Source: Eulemur rufifrons
Lineage: Eukaryota > Chordata > Mammalia > Primates > Lemuridae
DNA: 64,000 nucleotides
Assembly (NCBI RefSeq): GCF_041146395.1
Contig: NW_027182884.1
Location: 110,001-174,000, forward strand
Reading direction: 5' to 3'
Under the pieces are notes generated by a model. It searched no databases, had not been told where the DNA came from, and was given only the letters and a program-made list of their open reading frames with translations. Position 1 is the first letter of the stretch. Each line of letters begins with the position of its first letter. The translations under genes were made by a program, and so were the position numbers. Below, one piece after another: positions 8,816-21,589 of this stretch.

Positions 8816-11800
8816 TATCTCCGCTTTTGAGCCTGTTCCTTTTGGAATCCTTTAATTCATCAGTTGGGAATCCACCATGGTTCTCTAGACCTCCCTGAGC
8901 GTGGGCCCAGGTAACTGGCTAGTTCCAAGAAGTATGCCGCAGAGCTTTGGAAATAACCACTACATTGAGTATTATTTGCCAGTTTTTGCAGCAACTTTCA
9001 CAATGATTGTGAAAAGGTTAGGCAGTGCATCCTGAAACCCAAGCTGGCTTCCACAGAAAAAACTACGGTTAGGCCAATCTCCCTTGGAGTTGCCGATAAT
9101 TGGTACTGGTCCGTGGCAAGAAGCCATTCCTTTAAGTATCATTCCACCTTCCTTTCACAACTATTTTAAAAGGCAGAGCACCTATTGCCATTTAGCTTAA
9201 GGATGAGTCGCTGGAGGAAACGTTTTTGTGTGGGGTGGGAGAGGCAGAGCCAGGCCCTCTGTCAGTCCAGTGGTTTGTTTTTATTATCCCCGGAGAGGAG
9301 AAGTGGACATGTGTGTGGCAAGTGAAAAGTGTGGATCCTGTTTCAGTCTTAGACTGATACAGGATCGGCACTTTTCATCCTGTTCCTTTAAGAATCCTTT
9401 GCTTCATCAGCTGGGAATCCACCATAGTTCTCTACACCCCACTATGTGTGGGCCCACTTAACAGGCTAGTTCAAAGAAGTATGCCACAGAGCATTTGAAA
9501 TAACCACTACCATGGAAATTATTTGCCAGCTTTTCCAGCACTTTTACCATAATTTTGATAAGGTTCATTTGTGCTTCCTTAAACCCTAGATGGCTTCCAT
9601 GGACAAACCTATACTGAGGGTTCTCTCGCTTGGTGTTGCCAATACTTGGTATGGGAGTCTGACAAGAATCCAGTCTTTTAATTATCATTGCACCATCCTT
9701 TCTCCCTTATATTAAAAGGTGAGCAACTTTCGGCAGTTAGCATAAGGATGAGTCAACGGAGGGGATGTTTTTGGGTGGGATCGGGGTGGTTTGGGGGACA
9801 GTCCCTCTGTCAGTCTGGTTGTTTGTGTTTATTATGCCCAGACAGGGAAGTGGATATATTTGTGGCAGGTGAAATGTGCAGATCCTGTTTCAGTTAGACT
9901 GAAACAGTATCCGCACTTTTCAGCTGGTTCCATTAAAAATCCTTTGATTCATCAGCTGGGAATCCACCATGGTTCCTTAGAACCCTCCATGCATGGGCCC
10001 ATGAACTGGCCTGTACCAAGATGTATGCTGCACAGCTTTTGAGATAAACACTACGTGTAGAATTATTTGCCAGTTTCTGCAGCACATATCACCATAATTG
10101 TGATAAGGATCGTCTGTGCCTCCTTAAACACAAGATGGCTGCCACGGAGAAAACTATGCTGAGGCCTAGGTCACTTGGATTTCACGACACTTGTTACTGG
10201 AGGCTGGAAGGAGGCCATTCTTTTAAGTATCATTCCACCATACTTTCCCCATTATTTTAAAATGCACGGAAACCTTTGCAAGTTAGCATAATAATTAGTA
10301 GCTGGAGGGGACATTTTTATTTGTGGGGTAGGTGTGGGTGGGGGGCGCAGGCCCTCTGTCAGTTCTCTGGATTGTTTTTATTTTCCCCAGACCGGAGAAG
10401 TGGGCATGTGTGTGGCAGGTGAAAAGTTCGGATCCCGTTTCTGTCTTAGACTGAAACAGAAACCGCACTTTTCACCCCGTTCCATTAAGAATCCCTTGCT
10501 TCATCAGCTGGGAATCCACCATGGGCCTCTAGACTGCTCTATGCGTGGGCCCAGTTAACTGGCTAGTTCAAAGAATTATGCCGCAGAGCTTTTCAAGTAA
10601 CCACTACCATGAGAATTACTTGACCGCTTTTGCAGCACCTTTCACCATAATTGTGATAAGGTTCATCTGTGCCTCCTTAAACCCAAGATGGCTGCCAGGG
10701 ACAAACGTGTGCTGAGGCCTAGGTGACTTGCTGTTGCGAATACTTGGTATGGGAGTCTGGCAATAAGCCAGTCTTTTAGGTATAATTCCACCATTCTATC
10801 TCCATTATTTTAAAAGGCAGAGGACGTATTGCCAGATAGCATAAGGATCAGTCGCTGGAGGGCACGATTTTGTGTGGGGTGGTGGGGGGCGGGGGCAGGC
10901 CATCTGTCAATCCGATGGGTTGTTTTTGTTATCCCTAGAGAGGAGAAGTGGGCATGTGTGTTGCAGGCAAAAAGTCAGAATCCTGTTTCAGTCAGGATCT
11001 GCACTTTTCAGCCTGTTCCTTTAAGAATCCTTAGATTCATCACCTTGGAATCCACCATGGTTCTCTAGACCCCTCTATGCGTGGGCCCAGGTAATTGGCT
11101 TCTTCCAAGAAGTATGCCACAGAGCTTTTGAATTAAACAGTACGTTGAGAATTATTTGCCGGGTTTTCAGCACGTTTCACCATAATTATGATAAAGTTTG
11201 TATGTGCCTCCTTAAACCCAACATGGCTGCCACGGGCATAACTATGCTGAGGCGTAGCTGACTTGGTGTTGCCTATTTTTGTTAGTGGAGACTGACAAGA
11301 AGCCATTCTTCTAAGTATCACTCCACCGTCCTTTCTCCATTGTTTAAAAATGCAGGGAAATTTTGCAAGTTAGCATAATAATTAGTAGCTGGAGGGGAAT
11401 TTTTTGGGGGGGGATCTGCGTGGGTGGAAGGGGGGCAGGCCCTTTGTCAGTTCGCTGGTTTGTTTTTATTATCCCCAGAGAGGAAAAGTGGGCATGTGTG
11501 TGGCAGGTGAAAAGTGTGCGTCCTGTTTCAGTCTTAGACAGACAGAGGATCTGCACTTTTCACCCCGTTCCATTAAGAATCCTTTGCTTCATCAGCTGGG
11601 AATCCACCATGGTTCTCTAGACCCCTCTTTTAGTGCACACAGAAAACTGCCTGGTTCCAAGAAGTTTTCCTCAGAGCTTTTGAAATAACCACTACTATGG
11701 AAATTATTTGCCAGCTTTTCCAGCACTTTTACCATAATTTTGATAAGGTTCATCTGTGCTTCCTAAAACCCTAGATGGCAGCCACGGACAAACCTATGCT

Positions 11801-14289
11801 GACACCTAGGTCACTTCCTGTTGCCAATAATTGGTATGGGAGTCTGGCAAAAGGCCAGTATTTTAAGTATAATTCCACCATCCTATCTTCATTATTTTAA
11901 AACGCAGAGGACCTTTCGCCAGATAGCATAAGGATGAGTCGCTGGAGGGGACCTTTTTGTGTACAGTGTTGGGGGGCGGGGGAGGACATCTGTCAATCCG
12001 ATTGATTGATTTATTATCCCTAGAGAGGAGAAGTGGGCATGTGTGTTGCAGGCAAAAAGTGCATATAGTGTTTCAGTCTCAGACTGAAACAGAATCCGCA
12101 CTTTTCAGCCTGTTCCTTTAAGAATCCTTTGATTCATCACCTGGGAATCCATCATGGTTCTCTAGACCCCTCTATGCGTGGGCCCAGAAAACTGCCGGGT
12201 TCCAAGAAGTATTCCACAGAGCTTTTGAAAAAACCACTACGTTGAGAATTATTTGCCAGGTTTTGCAGCACCTTTCATCATAATTGTCATAAGGTTTGTC
12301 TCGAGATGGCTGCCATGGACAAAACTATGCTGAGGCCGAGCTCACTTTGTGTGGCCGATCCTTGGTACTGGAGACTGGAAAGAATACATTCTTTTAAGTA
12401 TCATTTCACCATCCTTCTCCACTATTTTAAAAGTCAGAGCACCTTTTGGCAGTTAGAATAACAAGGAGTCGCTGGACGGGAAGTTTTTATGTGGGGTCTG
12501 GGGGCTGGTTCGGCAAGCCCTCCGCCAGTTCTGTGGTTTCTTTTTATTATCCCCAGAGAGGAGAAGTGGGCATGTGTTTGGCAGGTGAAAAGTGCAGATC
12601 CTGTTTCAGAGTATGAAACAGGATCCGCATGTTCATCCTGTTCCTTTAAGAATCCTTTGCTTCATCAGCTGGGAATCCACCATAGTTCTCTACACCGCAC
12701 TATGCGTGGGCCCAGTTAACTGGCTAGTTCAAAGAAGTATGCTGCAGAGCTTTTGAAATAAACACTACCATGAGAATTATTTAACAGCTTTCGCAGCACC
12801 TTTTATTATAATTGTTATAAGGTTCATCTGTGTCTCCTTAAACCCAAGATGGCTGCCATGGACAAACCTATGCTGAGGCCTACGTCACTTGCTGTTGCCA
12901 ATACTTGGTATGGGAATCTGGCAATAAGCCAGTCTTTTAGGTATAATTCTACCATCCTATCTCCAGTTTTTTAAAAGGCTTATGACCTTTCACCAGATAG
13001 CATAAGGACGAGTCGCTGGAGCAGACTATTTTGTGTGGGGTGGTGGGGGCCGGGGGCAGGGCATCTGTAAATCCGATGGGCTGTTTTTGTTATCCCTAGA
13101 GATGAGAAGGGCGAATGTGTGTTGCAGGCAAAATGTGCGGATCCTGTTTCACACTTAGACTGAAACAGGATCTGCACTTTTGAGCCTGTTCCTTTAAGAA
13201 TCCTTTGATTCATCACCTGGGAATCCACCATGGTTCTCTAGACCTCTCTTTGCATGGGCACAGGTAACTGGCTTGTTCCAAGAAGTATGCGACAGAGCTT
13301 TTGAATTAACCAGTACTTTTAGAATTGTCAGGTTTTTAGCATGTTTAACCGTAATTGTGATAACGTTTGAATGTGCCTTCTTAAACCCAAGATGGCTGAA
13401 ACGGATATAAATATGCTGAGGCATAGCTGACTTGTGGATGCCTATTTTTGTTAGTGGAGACTGACAAGAAGACATTCTTCTAAGTATCATCCCACCATCA
13501 TTTTTCCATTGCGTAAAAATGGAGGGAAATTTTGCAAGTTAGTATTATAATTAGATGTAGGGTACGTATTTTTTTTTCTTTTTTTGTGGGGTAGGAGTGG
13601 ATGGGCGTTTCAGGCCCTCTGTGAGTTCGCTGGTTTTCTTTTATTATCCCCAGAGAGGAGAAGTGGGCATGTGTTTGGCAGGTGAAAAGTGTGGATTCTA
13701 TTTCAGACAATTAAACAGGATCCACATGGTCATCCCATTCCTTTAAGAATCCTTTGCTTCATCAGCTGGGAATCCACCATGGTTCTATATACTCCTCTAT
13801 GCGTTGGCACAGGTAACTGGCTTGTTCCAAGAAGTATGCCGCAGAGCTTTTCAATTAACCAGTACGTTGAAAATTATTTGCAGGTTTTCAGCATTTCACC
13901 CTAATTGTAATAACGTTTGTATGTGCCTCCTGAAACCCAAGATGGCTGCCACGGACATAACTATGCTGAGGTGTAGCCGACTTGGTGTTGCCTATTTTTG
14001 TCAGCGGAGACTAACAAGAAGCCATTCTAAGTATAAGCCCACCGTCATTTTTCCATTGTTAAAAAATGCAGGGAAATTTTGCAAGTTAGCTGTATAATTA
14101 GTAGCTGGAGGGTACGTTTTTTTTTTTTTTCGTCGGGTCGGTGTCGATGGGGGGGTCAGGCCCTCTATAAATTTGCTGGTTTGTTTTTATTATCCCCAGA
14201 GAGGGGAAGTCGGCATTTGATGGCAGCTGAAAAGTGCGGATACTCTTTCAGAGAATTAAACAGCATTCGCATGGTCATCCCGTTCCTTT

Positions 14290-14298
14290 AAGAATCCT
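14290..14298 (+). repeat. Alu target-site duplication, left copy
   Basis: AAGAATCCT at 14,290-14,298 recurs at 14,651-14,659 after the Alu tail. The nick position TTT/AAGA is the same satellite position used by the L1. At 9 bp it is short for an Alu, but the downstream poly-A makes its left edge ambiguous. Confidence 0.8.
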
Positions 14299-14620
14299 GG
14301 AAGGGCGTGGTGGCTCACGCCTGTAATCCTAGCACTCTGGGAGGCCGAGGCGGGTGGATTGCTCGAGGTCAGGAGTTCGAGACCAGCCTGAGCAAGAGCG
14401 AGACCCCGTCTCTACTAAAAATAGAAAGACATTATATGGACAACTGAAAATCTATATAGAAAAAATTACCCGGGCATAGTGGCGCATGCCTGTAGTCCCA
14501 GCTACTCGGGAGGCTGAGGCAGTAGGATCGTTTAAGCCGAGGAGTCTGAGGTTGCTGTGAACTAAGCTGACGCCACGGCACTCACTCTAGCCTGGGCAAC
14601 AAATTGAGACTCTGTCTCAA

Positions 14621-14650
<30 letters not shown>
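14299..14650 (+). mobile_element. Alu SINE, strepsirrhine type
   Basis: A full-length dimeric 7SL-derived SINE. The left arm begins GGAAGGGCGTGGTGGCTCAC, close to the standard Alu start. A pol III A-box region lies near 14,310 and a B box (GTTCGAGACC) at 14,375-14,384. The middle is the extended A-rich linker with ATTATATGGACAACTGAAAA, and the right arm includes GACGCCACGGCACTCACTC. These linker and right-arm forms are typical of lemur and loris Alus rather than monkey or ape Alus, which is the main clue to the host. It ends in about 30 A. Few differences from what I recall of the strepsirrhine consensus suggest a moderately young insertion, but this was not computed. Confidence 0.96.
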
Positions 14651-14654
<4 letters not shown>

Positions 14655-17600
14655 ATCCTTTGCTTGATCAGCTGGGAATACACCATGGTTCTATATACTC
14701 CTCTATGCGTGGGCACAGGTACCTGGCTTGTTCCAAGAAGTATGCCGCAGAGCTTTTCAATTAACCACTACGTTGAAAATTATTTGCAGGTTTTCAGCGT
14801 TTCACCATAATTGTGATAAGGTTTGTATGTGCCTGCTGAAACCCAAGATGGCTGCTACGGACATAACTATGCTGAGGCGTAGCTCACTTGGTGTTTCCTA
14901 TTTTTGTCAGTGGAGACTGACAAGAAGCCATTCTTTTAAGTATAATCCCACCATGATTTTTCCATTGTTTAAAAATGCAGGGAAATTGTGCAAGTTAGCA
15001 TTATAATTAGTAGCTGGAGGGTACTTTTTTTTTTTTGTGGTGTCGGTGTGGATGGGGGTGCAAGGCCCTCTAGATGTTCGCTGGTTTGCGTTTATTATCC
15101 CCAGAGAGGAGAAGTGGGCATGTTGTTGGCAGGTGAAAAGTGCGGATTCTGTTTCAAAGAATTAAACAGGATCCGCATGGTCATCCGCTTCCTTTAAGAA
15201 TCCTTTGCTTCATCAGCTGGGAAACCACCATGGTTCTATATACTCCCGTATGGGTGGGCACAGGTGACTGGCTTGTTCCAAGAAGTATGCCACAGAGGTT
15301 TTCAAATAAAAAGTACATTGAAAATTATTTGCAGGTGTTCAGCGGTTCATCATAATTGCGACAACGTTTGTATGTGCCTTGAAACCCAAGATGGCTGCCA
15401 CAGACATAACTATGCTGAGGCGTAGCTGACTTGGTTTTACCGATTTTTGTTAGTGGAGACTGACAAGAAGCCATTCTTCTAAGTATCATCCCACCACCAT
15501 TTTTGCATTGTTTTAAAATGCAGGGAAATTTTGCAAGTTAGCATTATAATTAGTGGCTGGAGGGTACGGTTTATTTTTGTGTGTGGTCGATGTGGATGGG
15601 GGGTTCAGGCCCTCTGTCAGTTCGCTGGTTAGTTTTTATTATCCCCAGAGAGGAGAAGTGTGCATGTGTTTGGCAGGTGAAAAGGGCGGATTCTGTTTCA
15701 GAGAATTAACGATGATCCCCATGGTCATCCCGTTCCTTTAATAATCCTTTACTTCATCAGCTGGAAATCCACCATGGTTCTATATACTCCTCTTTGCGTG
15801 GGAACAGGTAACTGGCTTGTTCCAAGAAGTATGCCGTAGAGCTTTTCAATTAACCACTACGTTGAAAATTATTTGCAGGTGTTCAGGGTTTCACCATAAT
15901 TGTGATAACGTTTGTTTGTGCCTCCTGAAACCCAAGAAGGCTGCGACGGACATAACTATGCTGAGGAGTAGCTGACTTGGTGTTGCCTATTTTTGTTAGT
16001 GGAGACTGACAAGAAGCCATTCTTCTAAGTATCATCCCACCACCATTTTTCCATTGTTTTAAAATGCAGGGAAATTTTGCAAGTTAGCATTATAATTAGT
16101 AGCTGGAGGGTACTTTTGTTTTTGTGGGGTCGCTCAGGATGGGTGTTCAGGCCCACTGTCAGATCGCTGGTTTGTTTTTATTATCGCCAGAGAAGAGTAG
16201 TGGGCATGTGTTTGGCAGGTGAAAAGCGCGGATTCTGTTTCAGAGAATTAAACAGGATCCACATGGTCATCTCATTCCTTTAAGAATCCTTTGCTTCATC
16301 AGCTGGGATTCCACCATGTTTCTATATACTCCTCTATGCGTGGGCACAGGTACCTGGCTTGTTCCAAGAAGTATGCTGGAGAGTTTTCAAATTAACCAGT
16401 ACGTTGAAAATTATTTGCAGGTTTTCAGCGTTTCACCATAATTTTGATAACGTTTGTATGTGCCTCCTGAAACCCAAGAAGGCTGCAATGGACATAACTA
16501 TGCTGAGGAGTAGCTGACTTGGTGTTGCCTATTTTTGTTAGTGGAGACAGACAAGAAGCCATTCTTCTCAGTATCATCCCACCACCATTTTTCCATTGTT
16601 TTAAAATGCAGGGAAATTTTGCAAGTTAGCATTATAATTAGTAGCTGGAGGGTACGGTTTTTTTTTGTGTAGTCGATGTGGATGGGGGGGTCAGGCCCTC
16701 TGTCAGTTCGCTGGTTAGTTTTTATTATCCCCAGAGAGGAGAAGTGGGCATGTGTTTGGCAGGAGAAAAGGGCGGATTCTGTTTCAGAGAATTAACGATG
16801 ATCCCCATGGTCATCCCGTTCCTTTAATAATCCTTTACTTCATCAGCTGGAAATCCACCATGGTTCTATATACTCCTCTTTGCGTGGGAACAGGTAACTG
16901 GCTTGTTCCAAGAAGTATGCTGCAGAGCTTTTCAATTAACCACTACGTTGAAAATTATTTGCAGGTGTTCAGCGTTTCACCATAATTGTGATAACCTTTG
17001 TTTGTGCCTCCTGAAAACCAGGAAGGCTGCGACGGACATAACTATGCTGAGGAGTAGCTGACTTGGTGTTGCCTATTTTTGTTAGTGGAGACTGACAAGA
17101 AGCCATTCTTCTAAGTATCATCCCACCACCATTTTTCCATTGTTTTAAAATGCAGGGAAATTTTGCAAGTTAGCATTATAATTACTAGCTGGAGGCTACG
17201 GTGTTTTTTTTTTTTTTTCCTGTGGGGTCGGTGTGGATGTGTTGGTCAGGCCCTCTGTCAGTTCGCTGGTTTGTTTTTATTATCCCCAGAGAGGAGAAGT
17301 GGGTATTAGTATGGCAGGTGAAAACTGCGGATCTGTTTCAGAGAATTAAACAGGATCCGCATGGTAATCCTGTTCCTTTAAGAATCCTTTGCTTCATGAG
17401 CTGGGAATCCACCATGGTTCTATATACTTCTCTATGCGTGGGCACAGGAAACTGGCTTGTTCCAAGAAGTATGCCTCAGAGCTTTTCAATTAACCAGTAT
17501 GTTCAAAATCCTTAGCAGGTTTTCAGCGTTTCACCATAATTGTGATAACGTGTGTATGTGCCTACTGAAACCAAATATGGCTGATACGGATATAACGATG

Positions 17601-20600
17601 CTGAGGCGTAGCTGACTTGGTGTTGCCTATTTTTGTCAGTGGAGACTGACAAGAAGCCATTCTTCTAAGTATCATCCCACCATCATTTCTCCATTGTTTA
17701 AAAATGCAGGGAAATTTTGCAAATTGGCATTATAATTAGTAGCTGGAGGGTACTTTTTTTTTTGTGGGGTCGGTCAGGATGGGTGTTCAGGCCCTCTGTC
17801 AGATTGCTGGTTTGTTTTTATTATCCCCAGAGAAGAGTAGTGGGCATGTGTTTGGCAGGTGAAAAGCGCGGATTCTGTTTCAGAGAATTAAACAGGATCC
17901 GCATGGTCATCTCATTCCTTTAAGAATCCTTTGCTTCATCAGCTGGGATTCCACCATGTTTCTATATACTCCTCTATGCGTGGGCACAGGTACCTGGCTT
18001 GTTCCAAGATTTATGCTGGAGAGTTTTCAAATTAACCAGTACGTTGAAAATTATTTGCAGGTTTTCAGCGTTTCACCATAATTTTGATAACGTTTGTATG
18101 TGCCTCCTGAAACCCAAGAAGGCTGCAACGGACATAACTATGCTGAGGAGTAGCTGACTTGGTGTTGCCTATTTTTGTTAGTGGAGACAGACAAGAAGCC
18201 ATTCTTCTAAGTATCATCCCACCACCATTTTTCCATTGTTTTAAAATGCAGGGAAATTTTGCAAGTCAGCATTATAATTAGTAGCTGGAGGGTACGGTTT
18301 TTTTTTTGAGTGTGGTCGATGTGGATGGGGGGGTCAGGCCCTCTGTCAGTTCGCTGGTTAATTTTTATTATCCCCAGAGAGGAGAAGTGGGCATGTGTTT
18401 GGCAGGTGAAAAAGGCGGATTCTGTTTCAGAGAATTAACGATGATCCCCATAGTCATCCCGTTTCTTTAATAATCATTTACTTCATCAGCTGGAAATCCA
18501 CCATGGTTCTATATACTCCTCTTTGCGTGGGAACAGGTAACTGGCTTGTTCCAAGGAGTATGCCGCAGAGCTTTTCAATTAACCAATACGTTGAAAATTA
18601 TTTGCAGGTGTTCAGCGTTTCACCATAATTGTGATAACGTTTGTTTGTGCCTCCTGAAACCCAAGAAGGCTGCGACGGACATAACTATGCTGAGGAGTAG
18701 CTGACTTGGTGTTGTCTATTTTTGTTAGTGGAGACTGACAAGAAGCCATTCTTCTAAGTATCATCCCACCACCATTTTTCCATTGTTTTAAAATGCAGGG
18801 AAATTTTGCAAGTTAGCATTATAATTAGTAGCTGGAGGGTACGGTTTTTTTTTTTTGTGTGGTCGATGTGGATGGGGGGGTCAGGCCCTCTGTCAGTTCG
18901 CTGGTTAGTTTTTATTATCCCCATAGAGGATAAGTGGGCATGAGTTTGGCAGGTGAAAAGGGCGGATTCTGTTTCAGAGAATTAACAATGATCCCCATGG
19001 TCATCCCGTTCCTTTAATAATCCTTTACTTCATCAGCTGGAAATCCTCCATGGTTCTATATACTCCTCTTTGCGTGGGAACAGGTAACTGGCTTGTTCCA
19101 TGAAGTATGCCGCAGAGCTTTTCAAATAACCACTACGTTGAAAATTATTTGCAGGTGTTCAGCGTTTCACCATAATTGTGATAACGTTTGTTTGTGCCTC
19201 CTGAAACCCAAGAAGGCTGAGACGGACATAACTATGCTGAGGAGTAGCTGACTTGGTGTTGCCTATTTTTGTTAGTGGAGACTGACAGGAAGCCATTCTT
19301 CTAAGTATCATCCCACCACCATTTTTCCCTTGTTTTAAAATGCAGGGAAATTTTGCAAGTTAGCATTATAATTAGTAGCTGGAGGGTACGGTTTTTTTTT
19401 TGTGTGTGTGTGTGGTCGATGTGGATGTGTTGGTCAGGCCCTCTGTCAGTTCGCTGGTTTGTTTTTATTGTCCCCAGAGACGAGAAGTGGGTATTAGTAT
19501 GGCAGGTGAAAACTGCGGATCTGTTTCAGAGAATTAAACAGGATCCGCATGGTAATCCTGTTCCTTTAAGAATCCTTTGCTTCATGAGCTGGGAATCCAC
19601 CATGGTTCTATATACTTCTCTATGCGTGGGCACAGGAAACTGGCTTGTTCCAAGAAGTATGCCTCAGAGCTTTTCAATTAACCAGTATGTTGAAAATCCT
19701 TTGCAGGTTTTCAGCGTTTCACCATAATTGTGATAACGTGTGTATGTGCCTACTGAAACCAAATATGGCTGCTACGGACATAACTATGCTGAGGCGTAGC
19801 TGACTTGGTGTTGCCTATTTTTGTTAGTGGAGCCTGACAAGAAGCCATTCTTCTAAGTATCATCCCACCATCATTTCTCCATTGTTTAAAAATGCAGGGA
19901 AATTTTGCAAATTGGCATTATAATTAGTAGCTGGAGGGTACTTTTTTTTTTTGTGGGGTCGGTCAGGATGGGTGTTCAGGCCCTCTGTCAGATCGCTGGT
20001 TTGTTTTTATTATCCCCAGAGAAGAGTAGTGGGCATGTGTTTGGCAGGTGAAAAGTGCGGATTCTGTTTCAGAGAATTAAACAGGATCCTCATGGTCATC
20101 TCATTCCTTTAAGAATCCTTTGCTTCATCAGCTGGGATTCCACCATGTTTCTATATATTCCTCTATGCGTGGCCACAGGTACCTGGCTTGTTCCAAGAAG
20201 TATGCTGGAGAGTTTTCAAATTAACCAGTACGTTGAAAATTATTTGCAGGTTTTCAGCGTTTCACCATAATTTTGATAACGTTTGTATGTGCCTCCTGAA
20301 ACCCAAGAAGGGTGCGACGGACATAACTATGCTGAGGAGTAGCTGACTTGGTGTTGCCTATTTTTGTTAGTGGAGACAGACAAGAAGCCATTCTTCTAAG
20401 TACCATCCCACCACCATTTTTCCATTGTTTTAAAATGCAGGGAAATTTTGCAGGTTAGCATTATAATTAGTAGCTGGAGGCTACGGTGTTTTTTTTTTTT
20501 TTTTTCCCCTGGGGTCGGTGTGGATGTGTTGGTCAGGCCCTCTGTCAGTTCGCTGGTTAGTTTTTATTATCCCCAGAGAGGAGAAGTGGGCATGTGTTTG

Positions 20601-21589
20601 GCAGGTGAAAAGGGCGGATTCTGTTTCAGAGAATTAACGATGATCCCCATGGTCATCCCGTTCCTTTAATAATCCTTTACTTCATCAGCTGGAAATCCAC
20701 CATGGTTCTATATACTCCTCTTTGCGTGGGAACACGTAACTGGCTTGTTCCAGGAAGTATGCCGCAGTGCTTTTCAATTAATCAGTACGCTGAAAATTAT
20801 TTGCAGGTGTTCAGCGTTTCACCATAATTGTGATAACGTTTGTTTGTGCCTCCTGAAACCCAAGATGGCTGCCACGAACATAACTATGCTGAGGCGTAGC
20901 TGACTTGGTTTTGCCTATTTTTGTTAGTGGAGACTGACAAGAATCCATTCTTCTAAGTATCATCTCACCATCATTTTTCCATTGTTTAAAAATGCAGGAA
21001 AATTTTGCAAGTTAGCATTATAATTAGTAGCTGGAGGCTACGGTGTTTTTTTTTTTTTTCCTGTGGGGTCGGTGTGGATGTGTTGGTCAGGCCCTCTGTC
21101 AGTTCGCTGGTTTGTTTTTATTATCCCCAGAGAGGAGAAGTGAGTATTAGTATGGCAGGTGAAAACTGCGGATCTGTTTCAGAGAATTAAACAGGATCCG
21201 CATGGTAATCCCGTTCCTTTAAGAATCCTTTGCTTCCTTAGCTGGGAATCCACCATGGTTCTATATACTCCTCTTTGCGTGGGAACAGGTAACTGGCTTG
21301 TTCCAAGAAGCATGCCGCAGAGCTTTTCAATTAACCACTACGTTGAAAATTATTTACAGGTGTTCAGCGTTTCACCATAATTGTGATAACGTTTGTTTGT
21401 GCCTCCTGAAACCCAAGAAGGCTGCGACGGACATAACGATGCTGAGGCGTAGCTGACTTGGTGTTGCCTATTTTTGTTAGTGGAGACTGACAAGAAGCCA
21501 TTCTTCTAAATATCATCCCACCACCATTTTTCCATTGTTTTAAAATGCAGGGAAATTTTGCAAGTTAGCATTAAAATTAGTAGCTGGAG

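Larger units (their letters stand above)
7748..14298 (+). repeat. 545-bp satellite, diverged flank continued (about 12 units)
   Basis: Continuation of the array after the L1. The CCTTTAAGAATCC landmark or its variants recurs at about 7,748, 8,300, 8,845, 9,390, 9,933, 10,486, 11,024, 11,572, 12,119, 12,648, 13,193, 13,744 and 14,290, a spacing of 530-553 bp. Units are diverged, with many private substitutions and small indels. Most keep the GGATCC palindrome and the CAAGATGGCTGCC motif. From about 13.5 kb the units begin to look like the homogenised core: longer T-runs, and an interrupted palindrome with AGAATTAAACAGG instead of the second arm. The region therefore grades into the core rather than switching abruptly. 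No gene is seen. Confidence 0.93.

Noticed and set aside
13561..13585. Poly-T runs read as reverse-oriented Alu or L1 tails
   Set aside because: They occur at the same position in every satellite unit and are not followed by element sequence or target-site duplications.
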